Below, piece by piece: positions 48,815 through 62,059 of a DNA stretch of 64,000 nucleotides. The translations under genes were made by a program, and so were the position numbers. Position 1 is the first letter of the stretch; the number at the start of each line of letters is the position of its first letter. The notes below the pieces were generated by a model. That model had not been told where the DNA came from, made no database searches, and saw only the letters and a program-made list of their open reading frames with translations. The stretch comes from Cyanoderma ruficeps (lineage: Eukaryota > Chordata > Aves > Passeriformes > Timaliidae): assembly GCA_008694505.1 (NCBI GenBank), contig VZDJ01000623.1:5328442-5392441 (forward strand), in the 5' to 3' direction.

Positions 48815-49135
48815 ACTCTGCAGCTTCCTCGTGAGGGGTGTGGAGGGACAGGCACTGATCTCTTCTCTGTTGTGACCAGTGAGACAACCCACATGAATGG
48901 TATGAAGTTGAATCAGGTGAGATTTAGTTTGGATATTACGACTTCACTTAGGGGCGTGATTGGGCGCTGGAACTGGCTCCCCAGGGAAGTAGTCACAGCA
49001 CCAAGAGTTAAAGAATTTGGACAATGCTCTCAGACACACTGTGTGATTGTTGACATGTTCTGTGCAGGGCCAGGAGTTGGACTTGATGATCCTGATGGGA
49101 CTCTTCCACCTCAGGATATTCTATCATTCTATGAT
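48815..49135 (+). mobile_element. CR1 3' end, neoavian-type subfamily
   Basis: Blocks in order: CGTGAGGGGTGTGGAGGGAC, GGCACTGATCTCTTCTCTG, GAGATTTAGTTTGGATATTA, CTGGAACTGGCTCCCCAGG, GAAGTAGTCACAGCACCAAG, TTTGGACAATGCTCTCAGAC, GTGCAGGGCCAGGAGTTGG, then CTTGATGATCC, TCAGGATATTCTATC and ATTCTATG. The order and wording match a CR1 subfamily distinct from the copies at 43744 and 47681. It supports a neoavian, possibly passerine, origin. The 94-codon frame at 48872-49156 is read-through of the element. Confidence 0.9.
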
Positions 49136-49139
49136 CTGA

Positions 49140-52000
49140 CTACCTGCCCCATGTAAGGCATCTACTCCTGTCCCCATTGTGTTCCTGTAAATACTAGGGA
49201 GAGCAGTAACTGGGGAATTGTTTTTTCTCACACAGACAAAGCACCAGTGACCATGTGTTTTGCTGCACCTTACCCCTCTAAAGGCCGTGGCTCCCAGGCT
49301 TTGTCTCCCAGATGCTCTCAGCTCTTTTGAGTTTACAACTCTTGTAGAAGCAGTGTCTCTATGAGAGTCAGCAGATACAAATCACAAATATTTATATCCT
49401 GGAAAGTATTTTCTGCATTCATTTCCTGTTCACTTTTCATAAACATTTCATGTGTACTATTCACTAAATATTAATAGCATAGCTATTATTCAAACTTCTG
49501 GTTTATTTCTAGATATATTTTTAGAAGAAATACTTTGGGCTGTCTCTACAAACACACTTTCCCAAAATAATTTTTTTTCAAAGACTCCTTGAATCCTCTC
49601 TAATTTTCAATATCTTGCTTATCTGTTCTATTATTTTAAAATATAAATAATGTCTAAGAGTCACCCTTCTATTTCAGTAACCTTTATAATATTTTTCCCT
49701 AACTGTATTTCTAGCTATTTGTGGTTCAGAAATGAACCTGAAGCATTGTAGACTATCCCTTACTTTGGATACTTGGTAAACATTTGGCACCAGGAAAATT
49801 AATGAAGTTCAAGGAAATATAAAATTCACTCAAATATTATTTTCTTGCTGTCTATGTGGATTCTCCTCCCCACTCAACTCTTTCTACCCGTAATCATGAT
49901 CTGAAAATCACTTCGTAAGGAGACAAAGCAGTACAGAACACATAGTTTAGTACTTTGTATATTTTTCATAACGTGAGTATTATCTTGCTGAGTTAAAATA
50001 CTTGTCTTCTTTTCCCCTTGTTTGTAAGCTGCAAATTGCTGAATTTTCTCCCAGCTGTGACCTAATCAGTAAATCATAGTGAGAGGATTTTGCTACCTTC
50101 TGTTTCTTGTTCCTGTAGTTTCTTTATCTCCCAGAGTTTTGTGTGGTTTGCAGAGGCTTTTTAACAGTTTGAGATGATCTTTTGATCATGCAGTTTTCAA
50201 AAATGTTCCCCTTTCATGTCTGGATTCAGTTTGGCTTCTAAAATATATTGTCAGCGGCTTCAGAGGCCACAATGAGCGTGATTAGATGGTATTTGCTACA
50301 CATGTCTAGATGGCATTTACATCTAAATAGCAGGGGCAAGCAAGCTCTGCCTCTGGGGCTGTCCCTCCCTGTGCTCGGAGCCAGCTCACAGCCATGAAAA
50401 ATCCAACAGGACAAGAGGCAGGATGCACGAGCTCAGACTGGGGAGAACAGAGAATGTAACTACGCTCCCGTGCCTCCCCTTTGACTGTGTGTATGAGGCC
50501 TCTCCATGGCGGTTTACAAAAGGCAATTTTAACAGATTCTTCATGACTCTGGTTTCTGTCCTGCCTCCCTGCTCAGCAAGCCTGTGATGTGATATGCCAA
50601 CATTACTGACAGGTAACTTGGCAATGCAGGATGGAGATTCCCATTAAAAACATGGATGCCCCTCCAATCCCTCAGGAAGAGAGCTCTTAACAGTGACCTG
50701 TATAACATAATCACACTTTGCTTTGGAGACTTTGATGCATTTTACCACCCCTAACATGCTGGTTAACTCCCAGGCAACGTCCACTCGTTCTCCAGAAGCT
50801 TAATGCTCACTACGTGCTATTTCTTGACAAATAGCAAGTCTCTCAGCTCTGACAAAACTGTAAATTGTGGCTTCCTTGCTGAAGGCTTCAAGTGTGTCCA
50901 AGGGTGACTTTCCCTGGCTTGTATCACATTCAGACCATCACAGTGTTAGCAGTAGTTAGCTATGTGTCAGCTTTGAGGAGTGTGATTTATGTCTTTCTCA
51001 TAACATTTATTACATCTCTTACATTATATTCAATGTGATTGTAGCTACTGATCTCTCTTCTAACTGTGGTGAGTTGTTAAAAATTAGTGTCTCTCTGTAT
51101 CTCCACATACTGTACACTGTAGCAGTCATTTACAGGTAGCTGAGTCTGAGTGTAACTCATTTCAGTGAAAATTAAAAGTCTTCTTTCACTCAACAGTAGC
51201 TGTGATGAGGAATTGCAGTCTTCCTTCAAAATTTTGTTTTACTGGTTAGGAGTATTGAGTTAGGTTTGATTTTATCCCAAAATCTCTGTGACAGCCATTT
51301 ACTTCTATTCTCAGAAGACCCGTTTTGCACAGTAACTCAACAGAGCATTTGGTGTGTATTCACACTTTTTAAAACAAAACTACTGTATGGTTTGAACATG
51401 ATTATTATTGCTGGTCTTTTATCTGAGCCTGTTTCCACAGCATGCATCTCTGTTCTTGTATAATGTAACTTTTCCCATCAACTTGTGGGCAGCTGAGGAG
51501 CCAGAGCTAAATAAAGCTCAGATAAATGCTATTATATGTGATGTAAATAGATGTGAACTGGCAATTTAATAGTGCCCTTGCATTTTTCTGTGCTGTATAG
51601 GGCTGCGAAAGCTGAATCTGGGAGAAGCTGCGCAGTGTTCACAGCTAACAAATAAGTCTTGAATTTAAGCTTGGTAATTTATGTGGGTGCAAGTGGATGC
51701 CTCTGAGAGGGATGAAATAATTTGGTCTAAAGGCAGCACAGTCTGATTTGGAGAATTTTAAGACTCAGATTTGAAACCTCTCAAATGCAAAGCAACATAT
51801 GTTCCACCAGTGGATTAATAAACTAAATTAAGGTTTAGCCAAAGATCTATATAAAGTCCTAGAAATATTCATAAACATATTCTATAAGTATAGAACCATA
51901 TACTGAAACCACAGTTGAAAAATGAAAAATTAAAATGAGACCTGTACAGTTTTAAACTAGTCTTAAAATATAACATCCTGTTACTGGATGGTTTACAGAC
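49140..52000. other. Repeat-free stretch, possible conserved non-coding block
   Basis: No repeat tails and no frame above 65 codons. 50200-51050 is less AT-rich than its surroundings, is rich in TAAT and ATTA motifs next to GC-richer text, and carries no detectable element. That composition is compatible with a conserved regulatory block, but single-sequence reading cannot show conservation. Confidence 0.4.
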
Positions 52001-52002
52001 AA

Positions 52003-52099
52003 ATTATTGGACTCAATAGAGGCAAAATTCTTTTGCTTGTGTTCTACAGGTCAGGTTTGATGATCGAATGGTCCCTTCTGGACTTAAAAGCTATGAATC
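52003..52099 (+). mobile_element. Ancient CR1 3' end
   Basis: ATTATTGGACTCAATAGAGG, then GTTCTACAGGTCAGGTTTGA, TGATCGAATGGTCCCTTCTG, and GACTTAAAAGCTATGAATC closely follow the 3' end of the old CR1 group that I associate with turtles and crocodilians (GGTCAGACTAGATGATCATAATGGTCCCTTCTGGCC..AAATCTATGAAT). It is about 100 bp long, diverged and isolated, and therefore probably predates birds. Confidence 0.65.
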
Positions 52100-52104
52100 T
52101 GCTC

Positions 52105-55100
52105 CTTTTCTGCAGTGTTCACATAAAAGGTCAAATTTCCAAGACTGGAATATTTCACTGAAGAACCAGAAGCTCTCTAAGATGTCTTTAAAATAATAAA
52201 AGGGGTAGAAAAGACATAAAATAAGGACAAGAGAAGGCATACAAAATAAACTAAACTAAGGAATTTCTGTCCTTGACCTACAAATGGGAATAAAATGTTA
52301 AATGTCAGAGCATGCCATGCACTTCCAGAAGTACTTACGTGTCAGGGAACAACTGTATCACACAGCTTAAGCTGGACTGTTTATGGAAGACTCTCTCCTA
52401 ATAGTCATAATCTCTCACCTCACTAGGTGCTGAAATTCTTCACGGAGAGGAAAACTGTTTTGTGATTTGAATATGTACATGTCACTCCATGTAAATACAT
52501 TAGCATAATTAAAGGGTTACAGTGAGAAATAGCCAGATCAAAATAGCTACTAACTAGGTAATGACATCACCACAGCCTAGTATTAGCATCCACCCTCCCA
52601 TACTGTCCCAAGCCTTAAATACATACTGAACAACACTTTCATTTTTGGAATTCATGCTCTAATCTCAGCAGCAATTTCAGTGTTCAGAGGAAGTCTCAAA
52701 GAAGGTCACTTTAACAAATGGGATACATGTTCTTGAGTCACCCTTTTAGACTTTGTTTGTAACTGTGACTTATTTTATAAAGAGATTATACATTAAAAAT
52801 AATGTTCTACAATTTTAACTTTAAATACTTATTTGGTGACACTAATGAAAAAAGAAAACCACACTCAAATGTGAATGGTACAAGCCTATACCCTCTAAAC
52901 AATTAATAATTTATGTTTCTCATAGATGACTTATCAAATACAGAAACCAGCATTCCTTTTCCTACATTTTGATGAGCTCAGCAACATTGCAACATTGACT
53001 CCTTTATAATGAAGGATTTCTAAACTGTAATAAAAAGGGATACATTAAAATAGTACACATGTTATTTATTAATTGCCTCCATCAATATGATCTGTATTTT
53101 GTGCCCCATTAACCTCCACCACCAGGCAAGGGTTTAATTTCTAATTTATACAACTGCTTTCTGATCCACTATCTGTGATGGCAGATAAGGCAAAAGTAGT
53201 AAGACATGATACTTGGAAGAAAAAATGCTGAGCTGGAGAGCACAGTGAGAGGTGTTTCATTTAGCTGACAGTCTTGCATATTACAATTCTTATCCAAAGA
53301 CCCAAGAGCACTCAGATTTTATAGCCAATATGTTAGCTCTCTGTATCCATTAATGAAATTCAGCTATGGCTGAGGAAAAAAATCCAACCTCCTTTGTGAA
53401 TGTACACCAAGATGACACAGAAAGTAGGACTATAATAAGGAATTTTCTCATCAGTGTAAGAAATACAGGAGCAATTAGTCAAGGGAAATTTCATCAAGAT
53501 CCAAAAGAATTATGGCTCTGTGCCACATGAATCTAGCTTTAGTACATTTGCATCTCACTCAAACTCTCAGAATTTCTGTAATACTACAATATTGTGCTTC
53601 TCTTTGATATAACATATTTTGTATTCTTATACATGATTATTATTCACAGTAACTAATTACTGTGGAAAAATTCCCTGATGAGTGGGTCAGAGTTTTCCTT
53701 GAAGTGCAACGATTTGTGATGTTTTTTGAAGCATTAATTGTTTCATTTCTAAATTGAAAAAAATAGGATTTCTATGAACTGCTTTTCCTACTAAAGCAGT
53801 CCGAAACAATGTTGTCAATCTTTCTGTCTTCCAAGGTACCTGAGCTAAATCCATTTTGGTTCATATTATACAGAGTTTCAAAAATAAGATGAAGAATGGA
53901 ACTCTTATTCTGTTTAAACAGAATTCTTTTTTTAGAAGTAGCTATGATAACATCATAAAATTTCTTGCTGGGTTCCTTTCTGTAAAAACACAAAGCAGGT
54001 TTTATACAACTTCTCTTCCTTACATGCAACTTCCCCCCTCCCTCTCCTTCACACACCCATATTTAGGAAAGGGAAATTCTTGACAGCAAGCCCTCAGTGG
54101 CAATGACCATCTGGCTTTGTGCTCACTGGTAGGTGCTAATTGGCAGTGGTGAAAAGTGGTGGTAATAAACGCTCAGCCCAGTGTAGCCAGCCCTGTTTGA
54201 CTGAAAAATAAATTTCTTTGAACTTTAAAGAATTCTTAACAAATAGAGCTTTTTTGGGTTATAAGTGCTTAGGTTTTTACCAATGGTAGGAGCATACTGG
54301 CCTGACTCTCTGAGCAGCTTTATAGCAAAGGAAGAAGAATTTAAGTTGTGGTACAATTGCAGCCATTAACACAGCCTTTTTTTAACAATTGCTGCCCCAA
54401 AGGAACAGTTTAGGTGTTTGTTTGCCTACAGGCAGAATTATGTTTCAGAGAACAGAGTCTTGGGTGTACCCTATAGCTTCACAGGATGCCCTGATTTCAT
54501 GGGAAGTGTCTCAAATATCAAGGTTTAAGAGTGATATAGAAAAGTGAAAATCACGACAGTACTTTGTACGTGTTTTGTATATGAATTGCACAATGCATGT
54601 GCTCAATAGCACATTTCTTTCCCCAGATTTGAAATTAGTACCAGCGTATCCATTAAGCCTTCTCAGGGTAAGGAGCAAGTGGCAGAATCTCATTAAATGG
54701 ATATGGTTCTGATTTAATAGATACATTTTTTGGTTTTCTCAGACAATGTAAAGGTATAAGACAGTTTGAAGGAAAGTGAAAATTCACAAGTGAGCAAAGT
54801 TTGAATATTATTTGTTTGTATTCCAGAAACAACTTCACTTAGTTTTATTCAAAAAGTCACAAATATCTTGAAATTTGTGTATTTTTTCTAACTTGCAAGC
54901 TAATCTGAGCCTTTTTAGCATGAGTCCTATAAAATGAATTTTAAAATCCTCCTAAAAATGTTCTTCAATAAGAGTATTATATTGTGCTGAAAATTCATAG
55001 CATGACTTTCTGCAAATGTTAGAAAACAAAACTATATTTATTTATATTTTATTTATTTAGAGAATAGTTATTACTGCTGAATACTAAAGCAAATAAAAAT

Positions 55101-58100
55101 ATTTTTAAAGAAATAGTGACTTAATTTGAGAGCTGATTGTATCTGATTTTTATGTGATCTTTGTTGCTTATCAGTGTTCAACAGGCACCTTGGGGTTTCA
55201 AGTTAGAAGTCAACTTTCACATGGAAAAACAGAGGTGAAACAAAATTTATCTTTAGTTTCTATTTCCAGTAATGATACTACTCCTCTGCCCTTACTAAAT
55301 CCTTTCCTGACTTTTGCTTATCTTTCTCCTCGCAATTTCAAGCCATAAATAAGATAATAGATGTAAATTTGAAACGTGACCTTTTCCTTCATTCACTTCT
55401 TTTGTAATTTCAGTAATTACAGGGAGAGTATTTCATATTTGTAGAACATGTTGAGAAGAGTTACATCTTGGCTGGTAATTCTAGTTTCTGCTGATATCAA
55501 GAAAAGAGTCTATATCCTTCAGTTCCTATGCCATTATGAATCTGATCCATAGAAGTCTTAGCTAAACTTTGGTTCTAGAAGACTAGAGAAAGAAAATCAA
55601 TTGCTAGCTTTATATATTTGCAAAGTGACACTTGCTAGTAAAGTTGTCAGAATCTTATGTTTCTCCAGTTGGAAGGTTTATAAAAGCTACTTCATCCATA
55701 TTAAATTCTAAAGTGAAATAGATTTGTGTGGGAGAGAACTTAATCTCAGTTTAACATCAGTACAGCACCCCAAAGGATCATAGTTCATGCCTAATTGAGC
55801 TTTTGCAGCACAGTCACGATCACTTACATGAGGAGATAAAAAAGATACCCTAACTTCAAAAGAGAAAATACTTTACTCTGTTCTGCTCCCTTTCCCTCTT
55901 GCTTCTCTCTCCTCCCCATTCCACCCCCTTTAGAGCAATAAATGCACACTGCATTTTGCACATTCCCACAGCAGATAAACATAGACAAATTTTCCTAGCC
56001 ATGGCCTTGTTTGTCGTCAATACTTGAAAAACTTAAAACTATGTCTGGCCATAGTTTAATAATAAAAAGGTCATGTTTTCTGCGATTCCCATTTAACCCT
56101 TCCTATAGAGAAGCCACAGTTCTGGCAGTCGGGAAGAGTACTACAACATGGATTATTTGGATGGTCACCACTAAGGCTTCCACTCTGTAGCTGTGTCGAT
56201 GGTTTTCTCCAATTCATAATGTGAAAATCAGCCACTTCTGTTCAGCCCATAACTCCCTCTTGTATTCTGGGGAATCCACAAAAGATGAGGATCAATACCA
56301 TCCAGTTTCTAGAAACCTGTATTAGGATTAGTAACTTATCAAGAACAAGAAGGGTTATTGCAGGAACTTTAGTATTTTCTTTTTCTCTTGCACAGATCAA
56401 AAGGAATATCTTGCAATAACGTGAAACACATATTATGCACTAACAAGATATGGTATAATGCTTTCTATTGCATTAATGGATACAGCGTGCTCAGACTGTC
56501 TCTATCAAAAGTTTTTCCTTTTTCACAGCACAGTAATGTCTCTTGACCTCCTCACCTGTTCCCAGTTCCCTGCAGAAATGTGATTGTGTCTGAAGCTGCC
56601 AAATGGAAAGGATGGCTGTACATCCTAAGGTAGAAAATGTTTTGCAAGTCCACCTCTTCCAGTGTAAAAAACCTGATGTTATATGTTTTGCCCAAGAGGC
56701 TTTGCACTGAATATCTGAATTGACTTGCTGGATCTCTCTGAAATGCAAGAAGGAAACACACTTGTTATTTATCCTCATGTCCTGTCTTGTCTTGGAATGA
56801 ATGTGTTGAATCAATTCAATCATTAGAAAATAACTGAAGAAGAAGTTCAATCAGATAGATTTTAAGGTAGGAACAATGGGAGGTTAATACTGACAAGCAG
56901 GAATCAGTGCCCAAAACCAAGAAGAGAGTCCAGATTAAGTCACACATTTTTGTCTGATGAAATACAAAAAGCGCTTCCTTCCCAGATACAGCATTTAATT
57001 TTCTTTGTCAATAGTTTTACAAAGAATAAATGAACAGGTGCTATTAGACAATATTTATGAATCTTGGCTGTCTAGTTATTTTAATTTCCTTTTTGCCATT
57101 AAAAGATTATACCAGAACACAGTTTATATCTTCATGCACCAAGAACTTTAGCCAGTTACAAACTTGTTTATTAGTGAAGAGCACAACCTGAGTTAACCCA
57201 GTCAGGAAATCAGTCTTAATGCTAAGCTGGTACTCTTAAAACAAACTTTGAATTTCTTAAACACTAAGTAAAATATTTTCAGTTATCTAATAGCACAAAT
57301 AACCTTGACTATGATTGCCACAATCCTATGTCAATGTTAATAACTTCTTTGGCTCTAGTTTATGTGCTAGTGGTGACATATAAAGATTTTACCTAATTCT
57401 TTTAGTTGAGAATTTAAATGGGACAAATCCAAGACACCTAAATAAAAGAAGAAGGTGGCTGCGTGGCCCTCCATGGAGTGTTGCCCTCCTTGTGAAACCT
57501 TTTTTCATGTCAAAAGCAATCTAACTGATGCTGAACAGGATGATGGGGAGCCTTCCACAGAGGGTGGTTGTATACTAGCTTGATGGGACTTAGAGCAAAT
57601 AGCAAGAGTCACAAAGGTTTTTGTCCCCAGATTTTGAGGGAGCTTTTAGAAAGAAAAGTGTAGCATAGCTGCTTGAGAAAGGAAATAAAAATCTGAAATA
57701 CCCATGTACTTACAAGCAGAAAAAATCTGCTGTCTTTCAGCTGCCACAACACTGGTAACTTTGTGATTGATATTCAGTAAGCACAGTCCTAAAAATAAAT
57801 CAATGCACATTTTGAATGCTGTCTGTTTAGTTACACATCCTATTACATTCTTCTGTTTTTTAAGTCCTGATAATGAATCTTTGTTCTGATTTTACAGTTA
57901 TAATGGAATTCATAGCTTTAAAGTCATTAGGATTAACATCAGTAAAAACAGTTAAGATCTGTATTATGAATAAAATGAAAATTAAAAAGAGAAATTTTCT
58001 GGAGTAGAGATGTGCCTTGAGTATGTAACATTTTTTTTCCTGTTTTCCATTGACTTACAGTCTATTATTACATGTTGCTGGTAGCAACCTTAAAGCCAAA

Positions 58101-61100
58101 GAATGGCTTTGTATTCTACAGTCCCTTTGGAAGTTAAGCTACTCAGAAGGTTGGCCTACTGTTACATAAATCAGATTTTACATAAGTCAATCTTAATAAA
58201 AGAACCACTATAACTGTGCTCTGTTTGGGGGCATACTATCCATTTGGAAACAAACGGTTTCTTCCAGCCCCGTGCAAGGAAGTGCCAGCCTGTCCTCAGT
58301 GCCTCCACAACTGTTTCTAGGGGATATAGTTATAATGCATGATGCCTGCCAAGTCCACCAAATCTCCTGAAAAGTAGCTATAGCAATGAAAGATTATGTC
58401 AGATAAGCAAAAGTCAACTATCATTGTAAACATCAGGAATGTTACACTGCATAATGGTCACTGTTAGACACAACAGAGCTTTAGCTGGGATCCTTTGTGG
58501 TGATGAAGGAAAAAAAATCATATCTCATGGGCACCATCACACGGATGTAACATCCTGAAAAATACAAGGAGAATGTAACGTCTGACATCAAACTCTGCAA
58601 AAATCTCTGCCTCCAGCTTGATAAGTATGGGCATGTTCCTTGCAAAGGAAAAACTTAAGATATATCAGATCCTTTTACATGTCTCTGATGAGAATGTCAT
58701 TCATAAATACCTTAAGTATCATGAACTTATATAGCCTGATCTTCTGAAAAATTCACAGTACATCTAAATCAAGTGCAACTCAATATAAAAATAATCTAGC
58801 TCTTCCTGCAGGAAAGCTAATAATTCCACCTGACTACAGACCAGTTTTCAAAATTTGATTAGTTTTATTTTGAGGATTTAGAAGTGAGGAATCCAATGCT
58901 CCCTCCTAGATTGTGACATGATTGTGTTAAGAAGAAATAGGGACCTTTGTTTTACTAACTTTTTTGGATCCTTCCTTGAGCTTTCACAACAAGATTAAAG
59001 TATTCTTGATATTTTTGTTATCATTTTGTAAAGGCTTAATAACAGCACCAGGAAAACTCTTAATAAACAGCATAATACACATTTATGTGTATTTATTTTT
59101 GCCTTGTTTTCACTCCTTGCCTATGATGATATTAAAGAAATACACAAGCATCACTGACATCTTAACTTTGGAAGTATCAAAGCAAGCACTGTGATTCTCT
59201 CTCTTTGCATGAGCTGCACTTGATTCAACAATCACAGTATGGGTTGAAGAACTGAAGGCATCATGAAGCAATGGGAAAATTTCAGGATCTGTGTTTTTTA
59301 ACATAAAATGTGTATGATCTATGAATATCATTTCAGGCTCTCTTTATTTGGATTTTGTTAAAAACAGATTAATGACTTTAAGCAGACTGAGTATCACCTG
59401 TATCCAGGAATAGTCTCAGAGAAATTAATGAGACTACTTATGAACTAAAGATCTAATTTAGGTCAAGGCGAGGTGACATAGTTTGATACTTACTTGGCCA
59501 GATTTAGTAGGCAATATATTTTTGGACTGCCTTTTTTTTGAAAGTTAAAAAATTTCTGTGCAGTCTTCTCCAAGAGGGATCCACAGACCAGAATTTTCTA
59601 AGAATGTGATCTCATAGTCAAGTAAAATCATTAATATAATCAAAATAAATATAAAGATTTTTCTTGCCAGCACTCAGCTGATCTTTTATCTTCTTCTGCT
59701 CTCTGAAACATCTTTCCAGACCTTGACAGAATACAAAAGTATCAGTGCATTTGAGCTACCAGAGAAGGCACTATAAAGCAAAAGCAATTTTAATCTTTTA
59801 GATATAAGTAACATAGAATTACTGGACTGATTTTGTCTCCTTGTTATGGGAATACAGACATGAAGTATTGTTGGTAGTTGTTGTTGTCATCATGGCTGGT
59901 AATTCTCATCAAACAAGGCACAAGGGATCACAATATTCTGAGAAAAGCTATTCCATGTTTCCCAATACTTTTCTTGGATCTTCCTCTGAATTACCTGGTT
60001 CCATCCACCACAGAGGAAAAAATTTTGGGCTCAATAACTGTGATTCCCCATAACAGTCATACTTTAGGAAACGTATTAGTCATTGGAAAAAACCCCAGTG
60101 ATCTTTTACAGCCATACTCTTTCATCCTCTAGAAGTACATAAAGCCTATATAAACTCAGTATGCTGCTCAATCATTTTATTAGAATATTTCTGTTAGTAG
60201 ATGGACCAGAATCACATCACTGTATCCCCAAGGGGCCCTAATGTGATTTTGGTTTTGTTTATCTCTTTCATTAAAAGTTCACTTCTCACTTCTGTACCTG
60301 AAACAAATGATCTGGCTGACCTGAATAATTCAGCCATACTCTGAGCACATTTTACTTCATCAGGAGTAATTAAAAGAACAGATTTTTTTTTTCTGTCCAA
60401 GAAGTCTAATAAGTGTCATTATAAAGCACACAGATCCTATTATTTTCCATTTCCATTTCCATCCACTACACACAGTTTTTTTTTCCTGTTTTCTGAGCAG
60501 CCACTTATAACATCTATGGCATAGAAATGAGACCATCAGAAGCTGTTGCTTCTAAGTCAAGAAGTGCTTATACACTAAGGGAGGAAGAAATATCTTGACA
60601 AATTAAGACTCCACTCCCTCTAAATACCCAATAGTTTCCAGCTGCAAATAGACATTGCTTCTCCTGCTTCTCCCTGTTCCCTGTTTAGCAACTCTGCAAA
60701 GTTCCTGGGAGGCTGTTTCAGAAGATGGGAGGGAATCTACATTACGGAGGGAATGACTCCTCTATTGGCAAAATCTGCTTGAAACCATCCTGCTTTTCTG
60801 GTGCATATTAGAATGCCAGTTCACACGGAGAGAGGGAAGGCAACAGGGTATTCCAGTTAGTATTTGATACAGCGTTAAAAGCAAAGAACTGATCAAAATT
60901 AAGAGGCATTGATGAAGCAGAAACTGAAAATGTTGTTACTAAATAAATTGACAATGCCATTTGTATATTAAAAAAGGGTAACATGTTCCATGTAACTCTA
61001 AATATTTATTCTTAAAATTAATAAAATATTGGACTATGATTTCATATAAGAGTCAAGCTAGAATCCAGTAGACCAAAAATATAAGCTAAGCCATGGCCCA

Positions 61101-61370
61101 GAAAGATAGAAATGAAACTAAGTATCCTGTTTCCATAGGTCTTCAACATGAAAGCTGAGAAACCTTGAGCAGCCATGTGGAAAATTTCTGCCTGTTTGGA
61201 AACTCCTGTTTTCAACTTTCTATACATGGAAATGATCAGAAATAATGGAAATCTGTATATTTTTTACTGTAAGCCGCTCTGTTCCAAAACCAAGAAAAAA
61301 CCCTATTTTTTGAACTTCTTTTCATAGCCTGTTTTTCAGACTTTTCTCATTAATGTTGTGCTTAATTCCA
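52105..61370. other. Long AT-rich non-coding stretch, nothing recognised
   Basis: Unique DNA with no CR1, LTR or SINE that I can see. The longest frame is 119 codons (56491-56850, minus), unrecognised and overlapped by a shifted frame on the same strand. Short A or T runs occur, but no tandem array. I found no exon candidate better than chance. Confidence 0.55.
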
Positions 61371-61527
61371 GGTTGGAATGTACCTACTTTGGCATGGTAT
61401 AAGACAAGAGCATGTACAGGATTGTCACAAAACCACGTTTGCAACAGAGGCAGCTGCGCTGTACAGACGGTGTGAGAAGGACACAGAGAGCTGTGCTGCC
61501 AGGCGAGGCTCCTGCTGCTTCCCACAG

Positions 61528-61632
61528 GCACCGTGAAATCCCACTACCTCCACACCAAAGGAGCTTCCAAAACTCTGACCAACTCAGACACTGGCTCTGG
61601 CAGGATGTCATTAGAAAATAGCCCTGCACCAG
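61528..61632 (+). other. Candidate internal exon (unproven)
   Basis: A pyrimidine-rich acceptor (CTCCTGCTGCTTCCCACAG, AG at 61526-61527) precedes 105 bp ending at a donor GTAACT (61633). Only one frame stays open: it starts in phase 1, reads ..KSHYLHTKGASKTL..GRMSLENSPAP, and ends in phase 1. The segment is clearly GC-richer than its surroundings. A strong acceptor at 61916 (pyrimidine tract ending TTACAG) would add DQAFET and a stop, with AATAAA at 62049-62054. I do not recognise the peptide. Chance formation of such a model is quite possible in 64 kb. Confidence 0.2.
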
Positions 61633-61668
61633 GTAACTTAGAGAATTTAAAGCCCAACTGGTTATTGT

Positions 61669-61720
61669 GCTCTTTATATATAAAAAAGGGGCTCTTTATA
61701 TATATATATTTATATAAAAG
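61669..61720. repeat. TA-rich microsatellite with duplicated GCTCTTTATATA motif
   Basis: CTCTTTATATATA occurs twice around an AAAAAAGGGG spacer. The second copy is extended into (TA)n with an inserted T. It is a likely length-variable site. Confidence 0.8.
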
Positions 61721-62059
61721 ATCTTCCCATGTGGCAGTTTCCTGTACAAAGAAAACTGTAAATATAATGTTAACTCAGGTACAGATTTTTATAATTGTTA
61801 ATTGTTTTTCATTTTTAAATGGTCTATCTGTGCATTTAGGAAAAAGTGTGTTTCACAGCTGTAGATGAAATAATAAGATTGCAAAAACATTTTCTTTTCT
61901 TTCTTTTTAATTACAGATCAGGCATTTGAAACATGAAATTTCATGTGCAAGTCTGTAAACTTTGATGGATTATTGTTTAAAGGGTCTGCATTTTGTCTCC
62001 TCACTGTTTAAATGTTTTACAATTTCTATCAATATCTATCTTAAGTTAAATAAATATTT

